DNA of 64,000 bases. It comes from Pseudomonadota bacterium (lineage in GTDB: Bacteria > Pseudomonadota > Alphaproteobacteria > Acetobacterales > Acetobacteraceae). The stretch is from NCBI GenBank assembly GCA_021845595.1, contig JAJZVV010000004.1:124001-188000 (forward strand), in the 5' to 3' direction. Of the stretch, positions 1-8,118 are shown one piece after another. The notes under the pieces are model-generated. The model was not told the DNA's origin and made no database searches. It saw only the letters and a program-made list of their open reading frames with translations. Positions within the stretch are counted from its first letter, which is position 1. Every line of letters begins with the position of its first letter. Position numbers and translations under genes: made by a program.

Positions 1-291
1 GATCATCAGCTCGGCCGGATCCAGCGCCAGGCCGTATTTCTCGGCGAACAGCCGCGTCGTCGCCGGTTCGCGCAGCCGCGTCAGCAGCCGGCCCAGCGCG
101 TCGGTGCCGTTCCCCTCCGGTGCCGGCACGATGCCGCCGAACGGGATGTCCGGGAACGCCTCCCCGGCCGCGACCGCCAGTGCCGTCGGGACGAAGCGGT
201 CCAGGACCAGGTGATCGAAGGGCGAACGCGCCAGCGGCGCGGCCCGGAACTGGGCCACGTCGATCAGATCTTCGGACTCGGCAGCTGACAT
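1..291 (-). CDS. Partial protein, N-terminus of a 2OG-Fe(II) oxygenase-like protein
   Basis: An open frame starts with ATG at 291 and runs off the left edge; 97 residues are visible. The segment FDHLVLDRFVP followed by a short helix and FPD resembles the N-terminal entry of prolyl-4-hydroxylase-like 2OG-Fe(II) oxygenases. The iron-binding HxD...H residues would lie beyond the window, so the enzyme class is an inference. The gene begins 10 bases after the hemN stop on the same strand and may be read through from hemN. Other proteins share this kind of N-terminus, so the call is weak. Confidence 0.4.
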   Translation of the reverse strand, partial: MSAAESEDLIDVAQFRAAPLARSPFDHLVLDRFVPTALAVAAGEAFPDIPFGGIVPAPEGNGTDALGRLLTRLREPATTRLFAEKYGLALDPAELMI

Positions 292-301
292 GGGCAGACT
301 T

Positions 302-1666
302 TCAGATCGAACGGGCGTGGCGGCGGACCCCGGCCTCGGGACCGGCGGCGAGGTAGGTATCGAAAACGGCGGCGACGTTGCGCACGAACGGCCGCCCGGT
401 CTCGGTGAGTTCGACGCGCGTGCCGTCCCAGCGGATCAGCCCGTCCTCGGCCAGATCCGCCAGCCGCGGCGCGGCGGCCAGCAACGCGGAGGGCTCGGCG
501 CCGTGGGCACGCGCCAGCGCCGGCAGATCGGCGGCGAGCTCGCACATCAGCGCCTCGATGACGCTGCGCCGCAGCCGATCCTCGGCCGAGAGCGCGACCC
601 CGCGCGCGACCGGCAGTGCGCCGGCGCGCAGCGCCTCGGCATAGACGGGGATGCGCGCCGCGTTCTGCACGTAGCCTTGCGCCAGCGCGCCGATCGCCGA
701 GGCGCCGAGGCCGATCAGCAATTCGGCATCGTCGACGGTATAGCCCTGGAAATTGCGCCGCACGCGCCCCGCCGCCTCGGCGCGGGCCAGGGCGTCGTCG
801 GCGCGGGCGTAGTGGTCGAGCCCGATGCGGCGGAATCCGGCCTCGACCAGCACCGCCTCGGCGGCCTGGCGCTGGGCGAAACGCGCCGCCCCGTCCGGCA
901 GGTCCGCCTCCGACAGCAGCCGCTGGTGCGGCTTCATCCACGGCACGTGGGCATAGCCGAAGACGGCAACGCGGTCCGGTTCGAGATCGAGCGCCTGACG
1001 CATCGTCGCCGCAACCGAGGCCGCCGTCTGGTGCGGCAGGCCGTAGAGCAGATCGAGATTGAGCGAGCGCACGCCGATGCGCCGCAGCGCCGCGGCCGCA
1101 TCGCGGGTCATGGCGAAGGGTTGCAGCCGCTGCACCGCGTGCTGCACGGCGGGATCGAAATCCTGCACGCCGAGGCTGGCGCGCGTCACACCCATGTCGG
1201 CGAGCGCCTCGATGCGGTCCTCGGGCAGATTGCGCGGGTCGATCTCGACCGCGATCTCGGCATCGGGGGCGATGTCGAACCCGGCGCGCAAGGCCGCGAA
1301 CACGGCGCGCAGGGAGTCCGCCGGCAGCGCCGTCGGCGTGCCGCCACCCCAATGGATCTGCGCCACGCGCTGCCGCCGCCCGAGCGCCGCGGCGACGAGC
1401 CCGATCTCGGTCTCGAGCAGGGCGGCGTAGCTCTCGCGTGGCGCGTTGTGGCGCGCCACCGTGGTGTGGCAGCCGCAGAACAGGCAGAGCTGCTCGCAGA
1501 ACGGCACGTGCAGGTAGAGCGAAACCGAAGCCCGCTCCGGCACCGCGGCCAGCCAGCCGGCATAGGTCGCGGCATCGACGGCAGGGGAGAAGTGCGGCGC
1601 CGTCGGGTAGCTCGTATAGCGCGGCACGCGCTGGTCGTAGCGGGCAAGAAGATCGGCCTGGGTCAT
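302..1666 (-). CDS. hemN: Oxygen-independent coproporphyrinogen III oxidase
   Basis: This is a radical-SAM enzyme of 454 residues that converts coproporphyrinogen III to protoporphyrinogen IX without oxygen, the anaerobic route to haem. Near residue 60 the cysteines in HVPFCEQLCLFCGCHTT form the CX3CX2C cluster motif of HemN, followed by the SAM-binding WGGGTP. The N-terminal RVPRYTSYPTAPHF is the conserved substrate-side sequence of true HemN rather than HemW-type proteins. The length fits the family. A GAGG Shine-Dalgarno lies four bases before the ATG. A perfect FNR-type box at 1704-1717 suggests induction when oxygen is low. Confidence 0.95.
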   Translation of the reverse strand: MTQADLLARYDQRVPRYTSYPTAPHFSPAVDAATYAGWLAAVPERASVSLYLHVPFCEQLCLFCGCHTTVARHNAPRESYAALLETEIGLVAAALGRRQRVAQIHWGGGTPTALPADSLRAVFAALRAGFDIAPDAEIAVEIDPRNLPEDRIEALADMGVTRASLGVQDFDPAVQHAVQRLQPFAMTRDAAAALRRIGVRSLNLDLLYGLPHQTAASVAATMRQALDLEPDRVAVFGYAHVPWMKPHQRLLSEADLPDGAARFAQRQAAEAVLVEAGFRRIGLDHYARADDALARAEAAGRVRRNFQGYTVDDAELLIGLGASAIGALAQGYVQNAARIPVYAEALRAGALPVARGVALSAEDRLRRSVIEALMCELAADLPALARAHGAEPSALLAAAPRLADLAEDGLIRWDGTRVELTETGRPFVRNVAAVFDTYLAAGPEAGVRRHARSI

Positions 1667-1703
1667 GACACCTCGATAGCACCCCGCTCAACCGCCGGGC
1701 GCG

Positions 1704-1717
1704 TTGATTCAGATCAA
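1704..1717 (-). promoter_or_regulatory. FNR/FixK/Anr-type operator upstream of hemN
   Basis: Read on the coding strand the site is TTGATCTGAATCAA, a perfect match to the FNR-family consensus TTGAT-N4-ATCAA. Its centre is about 44 bases before the hemN ATG. A possible -10 element GCTATC lies at 1675-1680, where it is expected if the factor binds at -41.5. The control of hemN by Fnr, Anr or FixK is known in many bacteria; which paralogue acts here cannot be seen. Confidence 0.8.
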
Positions 1718-1728
1718 GTTGCGTCCCA

Positions 1729-3105
1729 TCAGGCGGGGGGCAGCACCAGGCGGAAGATGGTGCCGCCGGGCCCGGTCTGCGCCAGGGCGATCTCCCCGCC
1801 CTGGGCGCGCATGAGGTCACGGGCGATCGCCAGCCCGAGCCCGGCGCCGCGGGGGCGGGCGGAGGCATAGGGCTGGAACAGGCGCGGCCGCAGCGCGTCC
1901 GGCAGGCCCGGGCCGTCATCGGCGACATGGACGACGACCCCCTCGGCCCCCGTCTCGGCGGTCACGCGCAGCCGCTTCGCCCCCGCTTCCGCGGCATTGC
2001 GCAGCAGGTTGCCGACGACCCGGAGCATCATCACCCGGTCCGCGTCCGCCGAGAGCCGCGGGTCGACGCGGTTCTCCACCTGACAGCCCCTCAGCGCCGC
2101 GGTCTGGTGCTGCGCCGCCTCGTCGACGAGCGCGCGCACCGGGAAGCGGCTGCGCGTGACCGCCGGCGGCACGTCCAGCGCGTAGTCGAGCGAATGCTGC
2201 ACCAAGGCGGCGGCGTGCTCGATCCCGCTCACCATTCTCGCCCCGATGCGGGCGACATCGGGATCCGGATGGACACAGAGCCGTTCGGCGGAGAGCAGGC
2301 CGCTGGCGAGGGCACCGCGCAGATCATGGCAGGCGCGGGCAAAGGTGGTGCCGAGCGCGGCGAGCCGGGCGTTACGCCACAATGCGGTGCGCATCTCCTG
2401 CCGCAGATCGGCGAGGTCGCGCCCGGCCTCGCCGATTTCGCCGCCGCCCAGCGCCCCGAGCTCGAATCCGGCGCCCCAGGCGCGGTCCGGGTCGGCATGG
2501 AAGGCCGTGATCGCCGCCGTCAGGCGCCGGATCGGCCGCACCAACCCGGCGAACACCAGCCAGTAGCAGACGCCGCCAGCAGCGGCAGCGACGGGGGCGG
2601 AGAGGACCAGGGCATGCCAGGCAAAGTCCCGCAGGGCCGAACGCAGTTGCGGCCGCTCCACGGTCAGTTCGAGTTCCGCGTCCGGCTCGAGCCGGCTCGG
2701 CGCGCGCAGTTCGATCGGCGCCCCGCCGCCGGCGACACTCGCCCGCAGCGCCCGGACGATGCCGAGCAGGAACGGCTCACGGGCGAGGTCGATCGGCTCG
2801 GCAGGCGGGCGCGCGACGGTCGGCGCCAGCACCTGCCGCTCGCCGCCCTGCGTTCGAATCCAGATGCCGTCGGGCCCGAGCTTGCGCAGCAGCGCCGCGG
2901 AGGCAGCGTCCGCCGACAGGGCAGGCGCTGCCGCCCGGCTGGCGGCGGCGATCACGTCCGCGGCCCGCTCGCATCCTTCGAGCAGCACCCGTCGCTGGTG
3001 GCCGAGCGCGGGGAGGAAAATCGCGGCCTCGACCAGCACCACCAGCGCCAGCGTCGGCCACAGCAGCCGGAGCGATAGCCCGCCGGGCCGATGCCGGGCC
3101 GGCAC
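1729..3105 (-). CDS. Membrane-bound sensor histidine kinase, orphan
   Basis: This 458-residue kinase has a GTG start five bases after the patatin stop, so the two are translationally close. A first membrane segment lies at about residues 11-33, a sensor region of about 130 residues follows, then a second segment at about 164-187 and a HAMP-like stretch starting RPIRRLTAAI. The phosphoacceptor is His260 in ARACHDLRGAL. The N box LLRNAAEAG, G1 box DDGPGLP and G2 box GAGLGLAIARDLM make a complete ATPase domain. The sensor region shows no family I recognise. No response regulator is adjacent. The upstream co-directional genes are the patatin and the FAD reductase. Confidence 0.85.
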   Translation of the reverse strand: MPARHRPGGLSLRLLWPTLALVVLVEAAIFLPALGHQRRVLLEGCERAADVIAAASRAAAPALSADAASAALLRKLGPDGIWIRTQGGERQVLAPTVARPPAEPIDLAREPFLLGIVRALRASVAGGGAPIELRAPSRLEPDAELELTVERPQLRSALRDFAWHALVLSAPVAAAAGGVCYWLVFAGLVRPIRRLTAAITAFHADPDRAWGAGFELGALGGGEIGEAGRDLADLRQEMRTALWRNARLAALGTTFARACHDLRGALASGLLSAERLCVHPDPDVARIGARMVSGIEHAAALVQHSLDYALDVPPAVTRSRFPVRALVDEAAQHQTAALRGCQVENRVDPRLSADADRVMMLRVVGNLLRNAAEAGAKRLRVTAETGAEGVVVHVADDGPGLPDALRPRLFQPYASARPRGAGLGLAIARDLMRAQGGEIALAQTGPGGTIFRLVLPPA

Positions 3106-3109
3106 GCGC

Positions 3110-4048
3110 CTAGCCCCCCGCCGCGGCGGCGCGCCCGGCGGCGAAGAGCTCGCCGAGAAAAGCGTGTTCGGCGGTGAAGCGCGAGACGATCGGCAACTCC
3201 GTCAGCGCGGCGTCGGCGGCGAAGGAGCGCACCCGGATCGAGGCCGGCAGGGCCGCGAGTTCCGCCTCGAGCACGTTGTGGCAAGCGATCTCGTTGAGCC
3301 GGTTGATGATCTCGGTCGGCGTCGTCGGCACGCCGGCACGCCGCGCCGGCTGGGCGCGGATCAGCACCAGCTCGCGCGGCAGCGGCGCGTCGATCAGCGG
3401 CGCGAGCGGCGGGTTGCCGGCATAGCCGCCGTCCCAATAGGCACGCCCGCCGATGCGCACGGCCGGAAAGACGAACGGCAGGCAGGTCGAGGCAAGCAGG
3501 GTCTCGACGGTGATCTCCCGGTTGCCGAACAGCTCGGCGCGCCCGGTTTCGACATCCGTCGCGGCGATGGTCAGGCGCGGCGCGCGCGGATCGGCCAGCG
3601 CGGCGGGGTCGAGCAGGTCGGCGATCAGGCTGCGCAGCGGGTTGTGGCCGAACGGGTTGAGCAAAGCCGGGGTGAACAGCCGCAACGCCGTCTCCCAGCC
3701 ATGCCACGCCAGGCTCGACCCGATGTCCCAGCCCCACAGCCAGCGTTCCAGCGGGCTGGCGCGGAACGGGCTGAAGCGGTGTACCTCGCCGACGCGCTGC
3801 CACAGCCGCCGCATCTCGGCGCGCGCCCCGTCCGCGCCGCCGCGCGCCATGCCCTGGGCCAGCATCACCCCGATCAGCGCGCCGGAGGAGACGCCGCTGA
3901 TGCGGTCGATGCGCAGCCCCTGCTCGAGCAGCCGGTCGAGCACGCCCCAGGCATAGGCCCCGTGGGCGCCACCGCCCTGCAGGGCCAGCGCTACACCCTC
4001 GCCCACCCGGGCGTCGACGCGGTCCGACGATTCCTCCTGCATTCCCAT
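3110..4048 (-). CDS. Patatin-like phospholipase
   Basis: This predicted lipid acyl hydrolase uses a Ser-Asp dyad. The oxyanion loop is LQGGGAHGAYAWGVL, the nucleophile elbow is GVSSG, and the catalytic Asp sits in YWDGGYAGNPPL. Those motifs and the roughly 310-residue length fit the bacterial patatin/RssA-like group. The start is uncertain: ATG at 4048 or 4042, or GTG at 4096. None has a clear Shine-Dalgarno, and I prefer 4048 because the conserved domain begins soon after it. It lies between the FAD reductase (stop at 4113) and the sensor kinase on one strand, probably in one operon. The natural lipid substrate cannot be deduced. Confidence 0.88.
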   Translation of the reverse strand: MGMQEESSDRVDARVGEGVALALQGGGAHGAYAWGVLDRLLEQGLRIDRISGVSSGALIGVMLAQGMARGGADGARAEMRRLWQRVGEVHRFSPFRASPLERWLWGWDIGSSLAWHGWETALRLFTPALLNPFGHNPLRSLIADLLDPAALADPRAPRLTIAATDVETGRAELFGNREITVETLLASTCLPFVFPAVRIGGRAYWDGGYAGNPPLAPLIDAPLPRELVLIRAQPARRAGVPTTPTEIINRLNEIACHNVLEAELAALPASIRVRSFAADAALTELPIVSRFTAEHAFLGELFAAGRAAAAGG

Positions 4049-4112
4049 ACACTGGAAAGTGAAACGCTTTTGTCCGGAGAGCAATCGGGCCCGCACACGC
4101 GTCCGCGTTCGA

Positions 4113-5528
4113 TCAGGGCAGACGCGCCAGCAGCCGGGCCAGCCGGCGGGGCCCGGCGGCGAACAGGCGCGGTGCGAAATGGCTCGCCGCCGCGCGCTTG
4201 CCGGTTTCCGAACGGGTCGGGTAGGGCAGGATCATGCCGGCGATGGCGCCGAGCTTCACGCGCTGGGCGATGGCCAGCGCCCAGAACCCGATCATCTCCC
4301 CCGCATGCGGGGCGAGGATGCCGGCGCCGAGCACGCGCCCGCGCGGCGTGACCACCAGTTTCACCATGCCCTCGCGCCGCCCCTCGGCGATCGCACGGTC
4401 GTTCTCGGCCAGCGCGGCGTGCCGGATTTCGACCCGCAGCCCAGCGCCGCTCGCCTCGGCCTCGGTCAGCCCGACCTGCGCCAGCTCCGGATCCGTATAG
4501 GTGACCCGCGGCAGGGCGCGGTAGTCCAGGCGCGCCGGCAGGCGGAACAGGGCGCGGCGGATGATGATGCCGGCGTGGTAGCCGCCGACATGGGTGAAGA
4601 AGCGCGGGCCGATCCCCGCCGGGTCGGCGACATCGCCGGCGGCGAACACGCGCCGGTTGGTGAGGCTGCGCAGCCCGGCATCGGTGGCGATGCCGCGCGG
4701 CCCGGCGCGCACGCCGCCCTGCTCCAGATCCAGCCCTTCGAGGTTCGGCCGCCGCCCGGTGGCGACGAGCAGGTGGGACCCGCCGAGGCGGGTTCCATCG
4801 GCCAGCACGATCTCCGGCCCGGGCTGGACGCGATCGATGCGCGCATGCTCGTGCAGGGCGATACCCTGAGCGAGGAGGACGGCGCGCAGGCCGGCGGCGA
4901 GTTCGGCGTCCTCCCGCCCGGCGATGGCGGCGGCCTCGACGACGCTTACCTTCGCCCCGAGCGCCGCGTGCGCCTGCGCCATCTCGAGCCCGATCGGGCC
5001 GCCGCCGATGATCAGCAGATGTGCCGGCGGTTCGGCGAGCGAGAACATCGTCTCGTTGGTCAGAAACGGCACCTCGGCCAGGCCGGGGATCGGCGGGATG
5101 GCGGCCCGGCCGCCGACCGCGAGCACGATCCGCCGCGCCGAGAGCCGTCGCGCGCCGATCGCGAGCGTGTCGGGACCGGCGAAGCGGGCCTCCCCGGCGA
5201 TCACCTCGGCGCCGAGGCGCGTAAAGCGCTCGGCCGAATCATTGGGCGCGATGGCGGCGATGGCGCCGGCGACATGGGCGCGCACGGCAGCCCAGTCGAT
5301 ATGCGGCTCGGGCAGCAGCACGCCAAGCGGCGAGGCGGCGCGCGCGGCGCCGGCGGCATGCGCGGCGGCGAGCAGAGCCTTGCTCGGCACGCAGCCGGTG
5401 TTGAGGCAATCGCCGCCCATCCGCCCGCGCTCGATCAGCGCCACCCGCAGGCCGAGCTGGGCGGCGACGGCGGTGACCGAGAGCCCGGCCGCACCGGCCC
5501 CGACGACGGCGAGATCGAAATCCGGCAT
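4113..5528 (-). CDS. Pyridine nucleotide-disulfide oxidoreductase, mercuric-reductase-like group
   Basis: This is a 471-residue FAD flavoprotein. The N-terminal FAD motif is VVGAGAAGLSV, the redox-active pair is GGDCLNTGCVPSKAL, the NAD(P)H motif is IIGGGPIGLEMA, and the second FAD motif is RVFAAGDV. The C-terminal dimer segment reads LPYPTRSE, so Tyr stands where dihydrolipoamide dehydrogenases have the catalytic His of HPTxxE. There is no N-terminal metal-binding domain and no C-terminal Cys pair, so it is not a classical MerA, nor is a 2-oxoacid dehydrogenase E3 role likely. The true electron acceptor is unknown. It heads the minus-strand run leading to the patatin and the kinase. Confidence 0.85.
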   Translation of the reverse strand: MPDFDLAVVGAGAAGLSVTAVAAQLGLRVALIERGRMGGDCLNTGCVPSKALLAAAHAAGAARAASPLGVLLPEPHIDWAAVRAHVAGAIAAIAPNDSAERFTRLGAEVIAGEARFAGPDTLAIGARRLSARRIVLAVGGRAAIPPIPGLAEVPFLTNETMFSLAEPPAHLLIIGGGPIGLEMAQAHAALGAKVSVVEAAAIAGREDAELAAGLRAVLLAQGIALHEHARIDRVQPGPEIVLADGTRLGGSHLLVATGRRPNLEGLDLEQGGVRAGPRGIATDAGLRSLTNRRVFAAGDVADPAGIGPRFFTHVGGYHAGIIIRRALFRLPARLDYRALPRVTYTDPELAQVGLTEAEASGAGLRVEIRHAALAENDRAIAEGRREGMVKLVVTPRGRVLGAGILAPHAGEMIGFWALAIAQRVKLGAIAGMILPYPTRSETGKRAAASHFAPRLFAAGPRRLARLLARLP

Positions 5529-5557
5529 GGCCTTCCCCCACGCGGGCGCCGGCGGAA

Positions 5558-5587
5558 TTGACGCCGGCGCCTGCTCCCCCCTATATG
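5558..5587 (+). promoter_or_regulatory. Sigma70-type promoter of the rpmH-rnpA-yidC operon
   Basis: The -35 element TTGACG (5558-5563) is followed, after 17 or 18 bases, by CTATAT or TATATG (5581-5587) as the -10. Transcription would start near 5594, giving a leader of about 37 bases before the rpmH GTG. It is the best sigma70-like promoter I see in this GC-rich window and fits a highly expressed ribosomal gene. Confidence 0.65.
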
Positions 5588-5630
5588 CGCCGGCCCGTAC
5601 CGGGCGGTTATCCTGCTCTCGGAGAATAGA

Positions 5631-5765
5631 GTGAAGCGCACCTATCAACCGTCGAAGCTTGTCCGCAAGCGCCGGCACGGCTTCCGCGCCCGTATGGCGA
5701 CGGTTGGCGGCCGCAAGGTTCTGGCCGCCCGCCGTGCCAAGGGACGCAAGCGGCTCTCGGCCTGA
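5631..5765 (+). CDS. rpmH: 50S ribosomal protein L34
   Basis: This 44-residue, very basic protein begins [18 protein letters not shown] and contains [18 protein letters not shown], the complete L34 signature. The start is GTG with GGAG seven bases upstream. It is the first gene of the conserved rpmH-rnpA-yidD-yidC-engB cluster and lies directly behind the predicted promoter. L34 sits in the large ribosomal subunit. Confidence 0.97.
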   Translation: MKRTYQPSKLVRKRRHGFRARMATVGGRKVLAARRAKGRKRLSA

Positions 5766-5780
5766 GCGCGGAACCACGCC

Positions 5781-6131
5781 ATGAACGCGGCGCCCGCGCG
5801 CCTCAAGCGCCGCGCCGAGTTCCTCCGCGTCGGAGGCAAGGGCCGCAAGATCGCGCAGCCGGGACTGGTGCTGCAGGCGCTCGCGCGCGCCGACGGCGAG
5901 CCGGCGCGGATCGGGTTCACCGTGACGAAAAAAATCGGCAACGCGGTGGTGCGCAATCGCACGCGCCGGCGCTTGCGCGAGGCGGCGCGGCTGGTGCTGG
6001 CGGAGACGCCGACGGCCGGGGTCGATCTCGTGCTGGTGGGCCGGGCCGCGACGCGGGTGCGGACATTCGCCGCGCTGATGCAGGACCTGCGCGATGCGCT
6101 GGCGCGGGCACACCCGGCGGAGCGGCCGTGA
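5781..6131 (+). CDS. rnpA: Ribonuclease P protein component
   Basis: This 116-residue basic protein is the protein cofactor of RNase P, which matures the 5' ends of tRNAs. The RNR motif is visible as NAVVRNRTRRRLREA, after the FTVTKKIG strand typical of the family. It starts 15 bases after rpmH. Its stop overlaps the GTG start of yidD in the sequence GTGA, which implies coupled translation. Confidence 0.95.
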   Translation: MNAAPARLKRRAEFLRVGGKGRKIAQPGLVLQALARADGEPARIGFTVTKKIGNAVVRNRTRRRLREAARLVLAETPTAGVDLVLVGRAATRVRTFAALMQDLRDALARAHPAERP

Positions 6132-6394
6132 GCCCGCTCGCGCATCTGCTGCGCGGGGCGGTACGGGGCTATCAGCTCGCCATCCGCCCGCTGATCGGCG
6201 CGCAGTGCCGCTTCCACCCGAGCTGCAGCGACTATGCCCTCGAGGCGCTGGCGCGCCACGGCGCGCTGCGCGGCGCCGGCCTGGCGATCTGGCGCATCCT
6301 GCGCTGCAACCCATGGAATGCCGGCGGCTTCGACCCGGTGCCGACGATCTCGCGACCGTTTTTCCACCATAGACCGGGCCGGAACGCAGGCTGA
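6128..6394 (+). CDS. yidD: Membrane protein insertion efficiency factor YidD
   Basis: This 88-residue protein has the conserved YidD core: CRFHPSCSDYALEAL, then RILRCNPWNAGGFDPVP. YidD is a small membrane-associated protein that assists YidC-dependent insertion. It has a GTG start overlapping the rnpA stop, and its own TGA shares one base with the yidC ATG, as usual in this cluster. Confidence 0.95.
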   Translation: MSPLAHLLRGAVRGYQLAIRPLIGAQCRFHPSCSDYALEALARHGALRGAGLAIWRILRCNPWNAGGFDPVPTISRPFFHHRPGRNAG

Positions 6395-8118
6395 TGGACC
6401 AGCGACGGATGTTTCTCGCGATCGGTATCTCGATCGCGATCCTGATCGGCTTCCAACTGATCTCGGCGCGCGTCGTCCCCCCGCCGCCGCCGGAGCCGCT
6501 GGCCGAGACCGCGGCCCTGCCCGCCGCCACGGCGCCAGCACCCGCGCCGCCGGCGGAGGCGGCCGCAGCCGCGCGCGCCGCCCCGAGGCTCACCATCGAC
6601 GCGCCGAGCGTCACCGGCAGCATCAGCCTGCTCGGCGCGCGGCTGGACGATCTCGTGCTGCGCGACTACCGCGAGACCACCGCCGCCGACAGCCCGCGCG
6701 TGCGGCTGCTCGCCCCCGCCGGCAGCGCCGAGCCTTACGCCGTTCAGTTCGGCTGGAGCGCGGCGCCCGGAAGCGGCGTGAAGCTGCCGGACAACGACAC
6801 GCTCTGGACCGCTTCGGCGACGGCCCTGACGCCGCAGTCGCCGGTGACGCTGAGCTGGAACAACGGCGCCGGGCTGACCTTCGAGATCGTGCTCGGCATC
6901 GACGCGCACTACATGTTCAGCGTCGAGCGGCGCGTGCGCAACGCCTCCGGCGCCGCGGTGACGCTCTCGCCGTGGACGCGCATCCGCCGCGACTACACGC
7001 CGACCACCGCGGGCTATTACATCCTCCACGAAGGCCTGCTCGGCGTGCTCGACGGGCGGCTCAAGGAGCTGACCTACGCCAACGCCAAGAGCGAAGGCGC
7101 CAAGAACGCGGGGCTTGCCTTCTCCGCCGCCTCCACCGGCGGCTGGGCCGGCATCACCGACAAATACTGGCTGGTGGCGCTGATCCCGGACCAGAAACAG
7201 GCCGAGACCGCCAGTTTCCGCTCGGTGAAGCTGCCCACCGGCGACGGCTACCAGGTCGATTTCATCCCGGAGACGGCAGCCACGATCGCCCCGGGCGCGG
7301 ACACCAGCAGCCGCGCGCGGGTGTTTGCGGGGGCCAAGGAAGTCCATCTGCTCGACCGCTACGAGCGCGAATATGCCATCCCGCATTTCGACAAGGCGGT
7401 GGATTTCGGCTGGTTCTATTTCCTCACCAAGCCGATTTTCTACGCTCTGGACTGGCTCTACCGGCTGACCGGCAATTTCGGCGTCGCCATCCTCATCTTC
7501 ACCGTGTTCGCCAAGGGACTGTTCTTCCCGCTCGCCAACAAGTCCTACAAGTCGATGAGCAAGATGCGCCTGCTCGGGCCGAAGATGCAGGCGCTGCGCG
7601 AGCGCTTCAAGGACGATCCGGCGCGCCAGCAGCAGGAAATGATGGCGCTCTACAAAGCCGAGGGCGTCAACCCGGCCTCCGGCTGCCTGCCGATGCTGAT
7701 CCAGGTGCCGGTATTCTTCTCGCTCTACAAGGTGATCTTCGTCACCATCGAGATGCGCCAGGCGCCGTTCTTCGGCTGGATCCACGATCTTTCGGCGCAG
7801 GATCCGACCAACCTGTTCAACCTGTTCGGCCTCGTGCCCTTCGACCCGACAGTGCTTTCCCCCTTCCTGCATCTCGGCCTCTGGCCGCTGGTGATGGGGG
7901 TGAGCATGTTCCTCCAGCAGCGGCTGAACCCGGCTCCGCCGGACCCGGTGCAGGCACGAATGTTCCAGTTCATGCCGTTGATCTTCACCTTCATGCTGGC
8001 GCGTTTTCCGGCTGGGCTGGTGATCTACTGGACCTGGAACAACCTCCTTTCCATCGCGCAGCAATGGCTGATCATGCGCAACACGCGGCTCGGCCAGCCG
8101 CGCATGGCGAGGACGTGA
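6394..8118 (+). CDS. yidC: Membrane protein insertase YidC
   Basis: This 574-residue insertase folds and inserts inner-membrane proteins, alone or with SecYEG. An N-terminal membrane helix (about residues 5-22) is followed by a Pro/Ala-rich linker, the large periplasmic beta domain to about residue 340, and the conserved five-helix insertase core. Core motifs include FFPLANKSYKSMSKM, the cytoplasmic hairpin after it, and GCLPMLIQVPVFFSLYKV. The length is normal for a Gram-negative YidC. The stop overlaps the engB GTG start. Confidence 0.97.
   Translation: MDQRRMFLAIGISIAILIGFQLISARVVPPPPPEPLAETAALPAATAPAPAPPAEAAAAARAAPRLTIDAPSVTGSISLLGARLDDLVLRDYRETTAADSPRVRLLAPAGSAEPYAVQFGWSAAPGSGVKLPDNDTLWTASATALTPQSPVTLSWNNGAGLTFEIVLGIDAHYMFSVERRVRNASGAAVTLSPWTRIRRDYTPTTAGYYILHEGLLGVLDGRLKELTYANAKSEGAKNAGLAFSAASTGGWAGITDKYWLVALIPDQKQAETASFRSVKLPTGDGYQVDFIPETAATIAPGADTSSRARVFAGAKEVHLLDRYEREYAIPHFDKAVDFGWFYFLTKPIFYALDWLYRLTGNFGVAILIFTVFAKGLFFPLANKSYKSMSKMRLLGPKMQALRERFKDDPARQQQEMMALYKAEGVNPASGCLPMLIQVPVFFSLYKVIFVTIEMRQAPFFGWIHDLSAQDPTNLFNLFGLVPFDPTVLSPFLHLGLWPLVMGVSMFLQQRLNPAPPDPVQARMFQFMPLIFTFMLARFPAGLVIYWTWNNLLSIAQQWLIMRNTRLGQPRMART

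Noticed and set aside
290-1870. A 526-codon open frame on the plus strand opposite hemN
   Set aside because: It is antisense to a clear hemN, Arg/Gly-rich with no domain, and arises from strong GC bias at codon positions.
4113-5528. Mercuric reductase or E3 lipoamide dehydrogenase
   Set aside because: No metal-binding N-terminal domain, no C-terminal Cys pair and no HPTxxE His.
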